Below, one piece after another: positions 1 through 7,815 of a stretch of DNA of 26,571 nt; within the stretch, counting starts at the first letter, position 1; every line of letters starts with the position of its first letter. Both the position numbers and the translations under genes were made by a program. Under the pieces are notes generated by a model that searched no databases, was not told where the DNA came from, and worked only from the letters and a program-made list of their open reading frames with translations. Source of the stretch: a virus; the IMG/VR virus record IMGVR_UViG_3300021170_000063, positions 1 through 26,571 of that record, one strand, 5' to 3'.

Positions 1-1
1 T

Positions 2-2020
2 GTAACCTTTGACCCCTTGCCTTTGGGCGGTGCCAATTGGTTCTTTAACCAGGCCGCCATGGGTGTGAGGGCCAACGTCACTGGTGACGAGAAGCCTGTC
101 TGGGCCTATGGCATCAGTAACAATCCCACCACGGCCACAGGTGTGGCTTTCTTGGCCGCTGCGGCTGCACCGCCATCCTGTGTTCAGCCTGTAATCAGCA
201 ATGTTGTGGCCACTCCGAACGGCAGTGGCACCCAAGAGACTATATCCTGGACTACCAGCGTTGCAGCTGATAGTTTGGTGGTCTTTGGGATTAACAACGC
301 AGGCAATCTCACGAGCATCACAGATACGGGTGGTGTAACCAGCCACAGTGTACCGCTCTCGAATCTTTTGCCTAACACACAATATGGTTATGGCATCCGT
401 TCCAGGGCCATATCCGGCGGGACGCCCTGTGGTTCGGCCTTCTACGGCTTCGTAGACAACACGCAGCAGTTCACAACGGCCGCAGCGCCAGCCGGGACCG
501 CAGACTACTACATGGTCCCGGATGTCTCGCCCAAGTTCGTCACCCAGGGCTTTGGGGTCTATTTGGGCCTGCGTGCGGGCAATCTGGTCGGAACGGTGCC
601 CAATAACACCGTTACGGTTCGTGTGACAGGCCTGCCCAATTTCGTGAGCCTGACCTGGACGGACCAGCAAATCCTGGGCATAGCCGGCACGGTCTCTACA
701 ACCACGGTTGCCAACGATACTCTAAAGTGGTTTCAGCTGGCCAATACGGAATTGCGCATCCTAACTAACCAGGGTGGCACCACAACGCCAGGCGCCTATA
801 CACTTACCTTTACGGCCTCTGGTACGGGTGTCCCAACCCACACGGCCACGATGCCCCTGACTGTGGATGCCGCCAGTACGCCCTTTGGGATTGCATTCCC
901 CTTTGGCACACCTAGTTCCTTTCCGGCTATTCCAGACTTGGCTACCTATAAGTCCACGGCCACGACCTATGGACCAATCCACTGCGCCCAAGACCTGGAT
1001 GTAAGTCCCAGGACCATCCGGCCCAACGATAACGCCAACCTGACGCCTGTCGGCCCGGCCATCCAAAAAGGCTCCTGGTACTATGATGGTGTCAGGGTCT
1101 ATTGGAATGTCCAGGCCCTCACAAACGATGGCAACAATTATGAGCAGTGCCGGGCCAACGTCCGAGCGGTCTATAGAGATGGCTACGTCATTCCCAACAA
1201 TGGCGCAATCCAGGTCTTTACGATGTTCCCTGAAGGGTCCTATAAGGACTACGTGGCTCAGAACGATGCGGCCTCGCTCAATGCCCTGAATCTGATGGAT
1301 GCGCATACCTATGCGCCAGGCAATGAGGTCCAGGTCTCGGTACGTTATCTGCAGCGCGAAGTGGCCTATTCGCTCAAGAATGATATCTTCGCCACGGCTG
1401 CGAATCAGAACAATGTTAGATTTGCGCATCCCACTTCCTTCTGGCTGCAATTCCACTTGGACCACGTCCTGGGTCATGTGGACCAGATTTGCCGTAGCCA
1501 AAACGCCGACTATTGGGAAACCTTCATGACCGGCCTGGAGGCCGACGCGCTCATAGACTATTATGAGAAGGTCAGCCAGGATGCACGCATTCCTTCGGCC
1601 ATCAAGTGTCTGGCAGACTATATCTTCACGAACGCCTGGAATACCATCTCGGATGACCAAGGTGCGTTTCAGTACGACATCTGGCGTGGGGCCACCAATT
1701 TCGGAATCGCCAACGGTGGCGCCAGCAGCATGGTCCCGCTCAACCTGCTTATTGCGCCCATGTATGGCTGGCTGTTTGCCAAGACCGGCCTAACGCAATA
1801 TCAAACTGAGGGCGACACCATTTGGGACCATGGCGTGTTATTGGATGGCGCAGCCGGTGGTATTGCTAACCAACTCAACCAGGCCTATCCGGGTGGCAAT
1901 TCCGGCAAGCTCTTCTCCCAACAATACTACTGGGGCCCCAAGTACGTGAACTATCGTAGTGGCATCTCCACGTTGGCGCCCCCAACCAATTTGCACGTCA
2001 CTCCGAACGTAGTGCCCTAA
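2..2020 (+). CDS. Large tail/adhesin-like protein, 5' partial: Fn3-like domain plus helical toroid-like domain
   Basis: The frame is open to the left edge, and the first residues read as mid-protein, so the true start lies outside the window. A TTG at 17 is only the first possible start inside it. Nucleotides about 185-475 encode a fibronectin-type-III-like fold with the pattern ISWTTSVAADSLVVFG and LLPNTQYGYGIRS. A second beta-rich domain covers about 500-880. From about 900 to 1960 the protein becomes helical, with repeated amphipathic helices (EADALIDYYEKVSQDARIP, NLLIAPMYGWLFAKTG, QQYYWGPKYVNYRSG). These resemble the alpha/alpha toroid of glycan lyases and hydrolases. I infer a virion surface protein that binds or trims polysaccharide, but I could not identify catalytic residues. 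It ends in TAA directly followed, in the same frame, by the ATG of the next gene, with no visible Shine-Dalgarno site. Virion role likely; enzymatic role uncertain. Confidence 0.7.
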   Translation, partial: VTFDPLPLGGANWFFNQAAMGVRANVTGDEKPVWAYGISNNPTTATGVAFLAAAAAPPSCVQPVISNVVATPNGSGTQETISWTTSVAADSLVVFGINNAGNLTSITDTGGVTSHSVPLSNLLPNTQYGYGIRSRAISGGTPCGSAFYGFVDNTQQFTTAAAPAGTADYYMVPDVSPKFVTQGFGVYLGLRAGNLVGTVPNNTVTVRVTGLPNFVSLTWTDQQILGIAGTVSTTTVANDTLKWFQLANTELRILTNQGGTTTPGAYTLTFTASGTGVPTHTATMPLTVDAASTPFGIAFPFGTPSSFPAIPDLATYKSTATTYGPIHCAQDLDVSPRTIRPNDNANLTPVGPAIQKGSWYYDGVRVYWNVQALTNDGNNYEQCRANVRAVYRDGYVIPNNGAIQVFTMFPEGSYKDYVAQNDAASLNALNLMDAHTYAPGNEVQVSVRYLQREVAYSLKNDIFATAANQNNVRFAHPTSFWLQFHLDHVLGHVDQICRSQNADYWETFMTGLEADALIDYYEKVSQDARIPSAIKCLADYIFTNAWNTISDDQGAFQYDIWRGATNFGIANGGASSMVPLNLLIAPMYGWLFAKTGLTQYQTEGDTIWDHGVLLDGAAGGIANQLNQAYPGGNSGKLFSQQYYWGPKYVNYRSGISTLAPPTNLHVTPNVVP

Positions 2021-2764
2021 ATGGCCATAGCCTTTGTCCAAGCCAAGAACAACCAGGCCGCGCCCAACAGTGGTGTAAACAACACCGTAAGTATTACCAC
2101 CACGGCGGGCAATCTGCTGGTCCTAATGAGCTACACGGACAAGGCCAGCAACCTGACGCCTACCATTTCGGACAGCGCCAGTCAGACATGGACCCAGGCC
2201 GGGAGCAATCCCACCGTCGGTAATGGCATTTGCACGATGTGGTATATGCCCAACTCCGCGTCGGTTACTTCGGTCTCGGTGGCATGGGCAACCTATTCGG
2301 GGGGTGCCACAACCTCGGTAGTGGTTTTTGAATTCAGTGGCGCGGCCCTGAGTACACCACTGGATAGCAATGCCTCAAATCCCGTGACCTCTTCGGGTGC
2401 GGCCACTGCGACTTCCTTGGCCAGCGGCTCTCTCAGCACCAGCAACGCCAACGATGTTCTGGTCTATGCCGTAGGCGAAAACGGCAACCAAAGCAATAGC
2501 TTCACGGTTGGAAGCGGTTTCACCTTGCCCTCAGGCGGCCAGGTGGCTACAAATGGCCGGGCGGCTATGGCCTACAAGATAGTGGCCCTAACACAGTCCG
2601 GGGCCACCGTTACAATGAGCTGGTCCTCAAACGTAGGCGGTGACCGTTTGGGCATTCTTGGGGCCTTTGCCGACACCAACCAAGGCGCATCTTTTGTCTT
2701 TGAGGATGATAGCCCGCCGCAGTTCCAACCCCCACCAACTGAACCCATCATAAGTGTCTGGTAA
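2021..2764 (+). CDS. Beta-rich virion/adhesin-like protein, function unknown
   Basis: This 247-residue protein is rich in Ser, Thr, Ala, Gly and Val, with alternating hydrophobic strands (GNLLVLMSYTDK, TTSVVVFEFSGAAL, NDVLVYAVGENGN). This is the pattern of a beta-sandwich found in many phage and secreted adhesin-like proteins. There is no signal peptide or membrane segment. The last 20 or so residues differ: they are acidic and proline-rich (FEDDSPPQFQPPP) and resemble the repeats of the next gene. The start ATG follows the previous TAA immediately and in frame. The same TAA-ATG junction occurs at its own end. No ribosome site is visible at either junction, which suggests translation by reinitiation. 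I do not recognise a specific function. A fibre or decoration protein is the likeliest reading from its neighbours. Confidence 0.75.
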   Translation: MAIAFVQAKNNQAAPNSGVNNTVSITTTAGNLLVLMSYTDKASNLTPTISDSASQTWTQAGSNPTVGNGICTMWYMPNSASVTSVSVAWATYSGGATTSVVVFEFSGAALSTPLDSNASNPVTSSGAATATSLASGSLSTSNANDVLVYAVGENGNQSNSFTVGSGFTLPSGGQVATNGRAAMAYKIVALTQSGATVTMSWSSNVGGDRLGILGAFADTNQGASFVFEDDSPPQFQPPPTEPIISVW

Positions 2765-4231
2765 ATGATACAATATTTCTGGCCAAGTGACGATGAGCAG
2801 CTAGCCGGACAGTGGACCGACAGCCATTTTGATGAGGATGGCGCTTGGTGGGCCACGGTGCAGCAGTGCGGAGCCACACTGGCGTTGGCTGTTACGCTGG
2901 CCCTTACGGCCAGCACAACGAGTCTTGCGTCTCAAGTCTTCAGTCAGGTCCAGGATGACCCGGCTGGCAGTCTGGTCAACAATCCCCTGGTTCAAGAGGA
3001 ATACTGGCAGAATCCGGTAGCGCCTCTTAACTGGCCCCAGACCTCGGTCTTTACAGACGATGACGTGCATCCGACATTCGTGTCGGCCTTCACGCCGGAT
3101 GATGGCGATTTTGCCGCGCTGGTCCCGCCCGTCCAGGCCTCTAACTTTGTTGGACTGCCCTTGGGTGTGGATGATGCCACGCCGCAGTTTCCGGCCGCAA
3201 CCAACCCCCTGGATGGCTCCGAACTTTGGTCGCCCCAGATTCAGCCCTGGGACCCCAACTGGACGTTGCTCTTCTTCTTGGACGATGGCTCCACAGTTCC
3301 GGTCTTCCAGTATGATGAGGACTTTTGGAACAGCGGCGTAGCGCCCAGCAATTGGCCGCAGCCCCAGCAGCCCTTTAACGCCGATGATGCGGATGGTTTT
3401 ATCGCGCTCTTTACAGGCGATGATGAGGCCGTTTGGGCGCCCCAGGTACCGGCCCTTCCGGACAGCCTGAGAGCCTTCCAGCCCTTTCTGCTGGAACAGC
3501 ATGAGCCCACCGGCAACCTCTTTTCCTTCACGGATGAGGTCTATTGGCAGAACCCCACGGCGCCTGTTCCGGATAGCATCTGGCTCCTGCGCCAGGATGC
3601 CTTCGATAGTCAGGACCCTGTTGGCAACCTCACCCTTATCTTGGATGATGGATTCCAGCAGGGTTGGCAGCCCTTTCAACCGCAGCCCGACCCCGGTGGT
3701 CTAAGACTTCTCCAGCAGTGGCCCTTTGAGCAGAATGAACCCGGTGGTCTATACGCCCTCAGAGATGAGGATTTTTGGCAGAATCCAGTTCCGCCCGTCA
3801 ACTGGACCTATCCCATCCTGCCGGTTATCGATGAGACCATCTCGACCTTCGTCCAGAACTTTGCCCAGGATGAGGACTTCTGGCAGCAGCCCGTCGTGGC
3901 TCCGGTTGTTGCTTCGAACATCTATAATCAGCCCTTTAGCCTCTTGGGCCAACAGGAAGACGATGTACCCGTTCTGGTCACACCGCCTCCGATTGTGGTG
4001 CCCTTCTGCCCCCTGCCACCTGCCGGTCCGGATGCCGATGTGAGCATTAGTACATTTGGCGGCAAGCAGCCCACGTTGGCGCTCTTCTGCCGGATTTGCA
4101 ATAGCGGCAAGCCCCTGGTCGTGCGAGCCGATTACGCCATCTGGTGCCAGGACTGCTGCGCCTTTGTGAGTAAACAAGACACCTACCAAGGCACCGTAAG
4201 GGGTCCGGGCCAGTTCAGGAGCATCTTCTAA
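2765..4231 (+). CDS. Acidic repeat protein with DEDFW-type motifs and C-terminal zinc ribbon
   Basis: The 488-residue protein carries five copies of a short motif: EYWQNPVAPLNWPQ at residue 79, then DEDFWNSGVAPSNWPQ at 184, DEVYWQNPTAP at 257, DEDFWQNPVPPVNW at 334 and DEDFWQQPVVAP at 369. Looser WxPQ and PWDPNW blocks lie between them. Residues about 36-56 form a hydrophobic Ala/Leu/Thr stretch that could span a membrane. The C-terminus has C442-x2-C445-x15-C461-x2-C464, a zinc-ribbon arrangement. The start ATG follows the preceding TAA in frame. It ends by a TAATG overlap with the next gene. The aromatic and acidic repeats between disordered Asp/Pro segments suggest a binding or scaffold-like virion protein, but this is inference. 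I know of no assigned function for such repeats. Confidence 0.75.
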   Translation: MIQYFWPSDDEQLAGQWTDSHFDEDGAWWATVQQCGATLALAVTLALTASTTSLASQVFSQVQDDPAGSLVNNPLVQEEYWQNPVAPLNWPQTSVFTDDDVHPTFVSAFTPDDGDFAALVPPVQASNFVGLPLGVDDATPQFPAATNPLDGSELWSPQIQPWDPNWTLLFFLDDGSTVPVFQYDEDFWNSGVAPSNWPQPQQPFNADDADGFIALFTGDDEAVWAPQVPALPDSLRAFQPFLLEQHEPTGNLFSFTDEVYWQNPTAPVPDSIWLLRQDAFDSQDPVGNLTLILDDGFQQGWQPFQPQPDPGGLRLLQQWPFEQNEPGGLYALRDEDFWQNPVPPVNWTYPILPVIDETISTFVQNFAQDEDFWQQPVVAPVVASNIYNQPFSLLGQQEDDVPVLVTPPPIVVPFCPLPPAGPDADVSISTFGGKQPTLALFCRICNSGKPLVVRADYAIWCQDCCAFVSKQDTYQGTVRGPGQFRSIF

Positions 4232-4521
4232 TGATTGACGAAGTCGCCGTAAAGCAGGCCCTACTTAAGAATGCCAACGCCCAAGGCTCGCTCTCGAATG
4301 AAGAGGCCTTTCGGGCCTCCATCGAGAAGTTCCAGGGCAATGTCCGGGACCACACGCCCCTGATTGTGGATGTGAGCTCCTCGGCCGAAAAGCGGTTTGC
4401 CTTGGACATGGCCAATTTGGAGGCCTTGGCCCAAGAGAGTTTGGACCCGCAAATGCGCCGGATTGCCGAAATTACTGTGCGGAGCCTGAAGTTCCTGGCG
4501 CGCACCAAGGATAATAACTAA
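4231..4521 (+). CDS. Small helical protein, unknown function
   Basis: The 96-residue protein is charged and predicted helical almost throughout (EKRFALDMANLEALAQESLDP and MRRIAEITVRSLKFLARTK have regular heptad-like hydrophobic spacing). It has no Cys cluster, signal peptide or membrane segment. Its ATG overlaps the previous stop as TAATG, and an AGGAG sits about 8 nt upstream inside the previous gene, so this start is well supported. Its own stop overlaps the next gene in the same way. It lies between the adhesin-like block and the portal gene. I do not recognise it. Confidence 0.75.
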   Translation: MIDEVAVKQALLKNANAQGSLSNEEAFRASIEKFQGNVRDHTPLIVDVSSSAEKRFALDMANLEALAQESLDPQMRRIAEITVRSLKFLARTKDNN

Positions 4522-4904
4522 TGGCCGTTCTATCACATATATTTGTTCCAGCCCAAGGCTCGGGTGGTATCGAAAGTGTTATCAAGGTGGCGGCTTTGGC
4601 CGGTCAGGCCTCTTCGGCCGAAATAGCCTTGGGTAACAATCAGCTCTTTATGGTGACGGCTTTCTTTGTGGGTGCGGCACCCACCGGAGCTGCCAACATC
4701 AATCTGGCCTTTGGCCCCACGGGCATGGCTGCTGCTGCAGCCACAGACATTGGCCTGTCGGCCACAGGCTTTGCCGGGGGTTCACCCTCTCTTACCTACA
4801 CGGTATGGGATACTGGTGACTCATTCAAGAGTATCCGTTTCTGGAATAACGCCCAGGCGGCTGCAACAGTGGACATTTACGTAACTAGACTGTCGAGGGT
4901 CTAA
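4521..4904 (+). CDS. Small beta-rich, probably structural protein
   Basis: This 127-residue protein is Ala/Gly-rich with alternating strands (LFMVTAFFVGAAPTGAANIN, SFKSIRFWNNAQAAATVDIYV). It looks like a compact all-beta domain of the kind used for head decoration or fibre tips. There are no Cys residues and no signal peptide. The start ATG overlaps the preceding TAA. The stop is followed two bases later by the TTG start of the portal gene. Its position just before the portal fits a minor virion component, but the assignment is by context only. Confidence 0.7.
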   Translation: MAVLSHIFVPAQGSGGIESVIKVAALAGQASSAEIALGNNQLFMVTAFFVGAAPTGAANINLAFGPTGMAAAAATDIGLSATGFAGGSPSLTYTVWDTGDSFKSIRFWNNAQAAATVDIYVTRLSRV

Positions 4905-4906
4905 AC

Positions 4907-7246
4907 TTGGCTAACGCATTTCCAACGACGGGGGCCTCGGGCCGAGTGCGCCAGAATATGGGCACGCACTACAACACGCCTGTGGGCGGAATGATGGGCG
5001 GCGGCAACGAAGGCGCCCAGGAGAACATCGCTGCAAACGACGATGACCAGCAGGAGTCCGAGCGCTCCAGAAGGGTCAAGAAGCTTCAATTCGTAAGCGC
5101 CGAACTCAAGCGCATGCGCTACTTTAGAAGGCAATACGACCTCCGACGGGCCCACTACTATAGACAATATCTAGGCCAACGGGACGAGAAGTTCTATCCC
5201 GACAACATCACCAAGCGCTCCAACACCTTCGTACCTTATCCATTCTCTACGGTGGAGAACATCGTGGCCCGGACCATGGATGCCTTCTTCTCTATGGAGG
5301 ACTGGTTTGAGGTCAAGGAGAAGCCTCCTTACTCCGAGGAAAACCAAGCCGACCAGATGCAGTTGGCCCTGCAGGATAAGCTACACAAGGCCAATCTGTT
5401 GGGGGCCTTCGAACAGCTGGTGCGCAATCTGGTAATCTATGGCCAGAATGCTATCAAGGTGGATTGGGATTTTGGATTCACCACCGTTGTAAGCAAGGAA
5501 CCAATCTTCGTCCAGCAGCCCGTAGTGGACCCCATGACCGGCCAGCCCGTGATTGACCCCTCAACAGGTCAGCCCGCTATGCAGCCCGTAATGGGACCGG
5601 ATGGACAGCCTCTAATCCAGGGCTATCAGGCCAAGCAGGAAGAGGTTCCCAAGGCCTGCCCCAGGTTCACGGTTATCGATGTCTTCGATTACCTCTATGA
5701 CCCCGATGGGGCCTATGAGGCCCATCTGACCGAGCGCACCTGGAGAGAACTTAGGCAAGAACAGGAAGCCTCACTCCAGGCCATGCAGAACGACCCCAAC
5801 CGTCAACCGGCCTACTTCGAGGAGGGCCTGGCCGAGCTGGAGCAGCGCTTGGCCAACGAGGAGGACCCCGACGAAATCGTGATTCGGTTGGCCGAATTCT
5901 GGAACCGCAACGACAATACCTGGACCATCATGACCTTTGGCGAAGACCCCGAAGGCATCTCATTTAAGGACCTTCGTGCCTCTTTCCGTGCCACCGCCTA
6001 TTCGCCTTATAAACGACGCATTTATGGAGGCGAAACAATTATGCTCTTTGATGGCGAGAATCCCTTTTTCCATAAGCGAAGTCCCATCATACATTCGGAT
6101 TTTATCAAGTTGCCGAATGAGGCTTTTGGCCTGGGCGCAATCGAGATTATCTCCGACCTCAGTGAAGCCCTGAACCGCTTCTGCAACATGATTGCTGACA
6201 ACTGGAATATCGGTATTAACCACCGGTATGCCTATGATATCAATGCCGAGATTGACCACCAGAGCCTGCAGCAGTTCAACGTGCCAGGCGGCTTTGTGGG
6301 CATCGCGGGCGACCCCCAAAAGATGATTTTTCCGCTGCCGCAGTTCACGCCAGCTGCCCAGGACTATCAAATCATGGATGTTTACAGGGGCATGGTTGAA
6401 ATGGCCTCGGGTGTGAGCGACTTCTATGGCAAGGGCGTAGGCGGACCCCAAGGCAACAAGACCGCCACGGGCATCCAGCAAATTATCGGCGAATCGAACT
6501 ATAGACTCAAGATGTTCATTCGGAACCTTGAGGTCGATATCCTGCAGCCCCTCTTGGAGATGTGCGCCTCTATGGTGCAGCAGTTTGTGGATAGGCCCTG
6601 GTCGGTGGAGAATCCCCAGGCCGAACAGCCAGGCCAGCAGCCCAGCATCATGGTAGACCCCAAGGAACTAATTGGGACCTATCAGTTCAATATTGTGGCC
6701 GCGAATTATGCCACCAGCAAAATCGTACGGCAGCGCAACCTCATGGCCCTGGCCAAGATTCTGGAGAACAATCCCTACATCAATGGCGAAGTGGCCACCC
6801 GGGAGCTCCTCAAGACCTTCGAGCTCAAGCACATCGATGAGCTCCTAAAGAGCCCTCAACAGGTCCAGCAGGAACAGCAGCAACAGATGCAACAGCAGCT
6901 TATGCTGCAGCAGATTCAGCACGGCCAGGAGTTGGAGAAAATCGACGCCCAAGGCAAGGCCGATGCATTGGTGGCTAGTGTGAGCCCCTCGCCTATTGCG
7001 TCTTCAGGAGAGCCAATTGGCGGACATCATATTCCCAATAACAACCCAGGCCACTCCAAGCCCCCCGGTGGTAAAGGACCTGGTAAAGGCAAAAAGTCCA
7101 AGCCCGGTGGAAGGCCCGCCAAGGCCCAGTTCGAAGGCAAAACGCCTGGCGAGGGACCCACAGCGATGATGCGGCAGTTGGGTGGCAAGATTGGGTCGGG
7201 TGGTATGGGACTAGAAGGCCTGGGGGAACTGCCCCCACCGGAGTGA
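4907..7246 (+). CDS. Portal protein
   Basis: The 779-residue protein fits a portal, the dodecameric ring at the capsid vertex through which DNA is packaged and ejected. Characteristic parts include RMRYFRRQYDLRRAHYYRQY near residues 65-85, then RSNTFVPYPFSTVENIVART and LVRNLVIYGQNAIKVDWDFG. A central segment (PNEAFGLGAIEIISDLSEAL, then NRFCNMIADNW) is typical of portal clip and stem helices. Residues about 645-675 are Gln-rich and probably coiled. The C-terminus (about 710-755) is Lys/Gly/Pro-rich and disordered, possibly binding DNA or scaffold. The TTG start has GAGGG 7 nt upstream; the first in-frame ATG is at 4958, residue 18. The length is close to the roughly 94-kDa portal of N4-type phages, which agrees with the capsid protein family downstream. 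No terminase gene is next to it. Confidence 0.88.
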   Translation: MANAFPTTGASGRVRQNMGTHYNTPVGGMMGGGNEGAQENIAANDDDQQESERSRRVKKLQFVSAELKRMRYFRRQYDLRRAHYYRQYLGQRDEKFYPDNITKRSNTFVPYPFSTVENIVARTMDAFFSMEDWFEVKEKPPYSEENQADQMQLALQDKLHKANLLGAFEQLVRNLVIYGQNAIKVDWDFGFTTVVSKEPIFVQQPVVDPMTGQPVIDPSTGQPAMQPVMGPDGQPLIQGYQAKQEEVPKACPRFTVIDVFDYLYDPDGAYEAHLTERTWRELRQEQEASLQAMQNDPNRQPAYFEEGLAELEQRLANEEDPDEIVIRLAEFWNRNDNTWTIMTFGEDPEGISFKDLRASFRATAYSPYKRRIYGGETIMLFDGENPFFHKRSPIIHSDFIKLPNEAFGLGAIEIISDLSEALNRFCNMIADNWNIGINHRYAYDINAEIDHQSLQQFNVPGGFVGIAGDPQKMIFPLPQFTPAAQDYQIMDVYRGMVEMASGVSDFYGKGVGGPQGNKTATGIQQIIGESNYRLKMFIRNLEVDILQPLLEMCASMVQQFVDRPWSVENPQAEQPGQQPSIMVDPKELIGTYQFNIVAANYATSKIVRQRNLMALAKILENNPYINGEVATRELLKTFELKHIDELLKSPQQVQQEQQQQMQQQLMLQQIQHGQELEKIDAQGKADALVASVSPSPIASSGEPIGGHHIPNNNPGHSKPPGGKGPGKGKKSKPGGRPAKAQFEGKTPGEGPTAMMRQLGGKIGSGGMGLEGLGELPPPE

Positions 7247-7247
7247 A

Positions 7248-7613
7248 ATGCCAGCTAAAGCCAAGCTTCAAATTGTAGAAATCGAGAAAGAAGACCTTAA
7301 GCCCCTGGGCTCCGTCAAGGAGTGCCAGGCGGCCATCTTGAGCCTCCGGGCCCATCTGGGCTTCGAGGAGCTCCTGAGGCGCATGCGTCTGACCCGGACC
7401 ATGCTTAGGTCCCGGTTGGAAACTGATACCGAGGCCGATGTGGCCGGTCTAAGGGCCCTTATCCAGGCCTATGGTTTTGTGGAGCGGCAGCTTAAGCAGG
7501 AGACCGGAAGGCCCCTGCCCGAGGAGCCCCGGCAGGCCTTCGAGGAGGAGCAACAGGAGTATGACCGCATTTCAAAAGCCCTCCAGCTTATCGGTGGCAA
7601 CAGACCCGTCTAG
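7248..7613 (+). CDS. Small helical protein downstream of portal, unknown
   Basis: The 121-residue protein is highly charged and predicted all-helical. It has a basic centre (FEELLRRMRLTRTMLRSRLE) and a Glu/Gln-rich end (PRQAFEEEQQEYDRISKALQL). No membrane segment or Cys cluster is present. The ATG lies one base after the portal stop, so the two are probably translated together. Genes in this position between portal and scaffold are often small head-assembly factors. That role is inference here, and I do not recognise the family. Confidence 0.72.
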   Translation: MPAKAKLQIVEIEKEDLKPLGSVKECQAAILSLRAHLGFEELLRRMRLTRTMLRSRLETDTEADVAGLRALIQAYGFVERQLKQETGRPLPEEPRQAFEEEQQEYDRISKALQLIGGNRPV

Positions 7614-7636
7614 GGACATTTTGACAAAATACTATG

Positions 7637-7651
7637 AGCTCCGACGGAGCT
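7637..7651 (+). promoter_or_regulatory. Hairpin that pairs a possible ribosome site
   Basis: The arms AGCTCC and GGAGCT form a perfect 6-bp stem around the 3-base loop GAC. The right arm contains GGAG, which lies 7 nt before the ATG at 7657. When folded, the hairpin would hide the ribosome site of the 46-codon frame, so it could act as a translational switch. It is seen only as sequence complementarity, and a 6-bp stem could arise by chance. Confidence 0.35.
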
Positions 7652-7656
7652 GCTGC

Positions 7657-7797
7657 ATGGAAATCAACATTACACTATGCCTCCGGCACCTGACGGAGCG
7701 CCTGCAACAGGGTTGGCGCCTAACAAAAGATAATGGCCCCGACAGCCTGCCTTGCTATGATTGCGTAAACGGAACTAGCGCCACAAGCGCTAAATAA
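7657..7797 (+). CDS. Possible 46-residue mini-protein in the head-module gap
   Basis: The frame runs from ATG 7657 to TAA 7797 and has GGAG 7 nt upstream. The protein starts MEINITLCLRHLTERLQQGW and contains a CxxC pair (LPCYDCVNG) near its end. Its last codons lie inside the first CACAA-loop hairpin. The frame is open further upstream to 7471 in the shadow of the preceding gene, so this may be only chance or a leader peptide. Two Cys are too few for a zinc finger alone, although a dimer could bind metal. It is reported because it fills most of the only large gap in the window. Confidence 0.35.
   Translation: MEINITLCLRHLTERLQQGWRLTKDNGPDSLPCYDCVNGTSATSAK
7776..7792 (+). promoter_or_regulatory. 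First of two hairpins with loop CACAA
   Basis: The arms TAGCGC and GCGCTA pair perfectly over 6 bp around the loop CACAA. A second hairpin with the same loop but a different stem follows 8 nt later. No U-run follows, so it is not a classical intrinsic terminator. Confidence 0.5.
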
Positions 7798-7800
7798 GCG

Positions 7801-7815
7801 CCCGCCACAAGCGGG
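7801..7815 (+). promoter_or_regulatory. Second CACAA-loop hairpin, adjacent to scaffold ribosome site
   Basis: The arms CCCGC and GCGGG pair around the loop CACAA. The stem ends one base before AGGAG (7817-7821), which serves the ATG at 7826. Matching loops on unlike stems look like a repeated protein-binding or RNA-processing element rather than a simple duplication. This is inference. Confidence 0.5.

Noticed and set aside
761-1660. Long open frame (299 codons) on the - strand
   Set aside because: It is antisense to a well-supported + strand protein and has no ribosome site or recognisable domain. Similar - strand frames (2801-3679, 5960-6481, 14232-14831, 18880-19473, 21988-22710, 23959-24498) are also shadows of biased codon use.
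2018-2023. TAA recoded as a sense codon (alternative genetic code)
   Set aside because: TAA, TAG and TGA all end genes at sensible places across the window, so the code is standard. Local readthrough remains possible.
7621-7650. TTGACA as a sigma-70 promoter -35 box
   Set aside because: No -10-like hexamer lies 15-19 nt downstream; the hexamer is part of a 13-base dyad.
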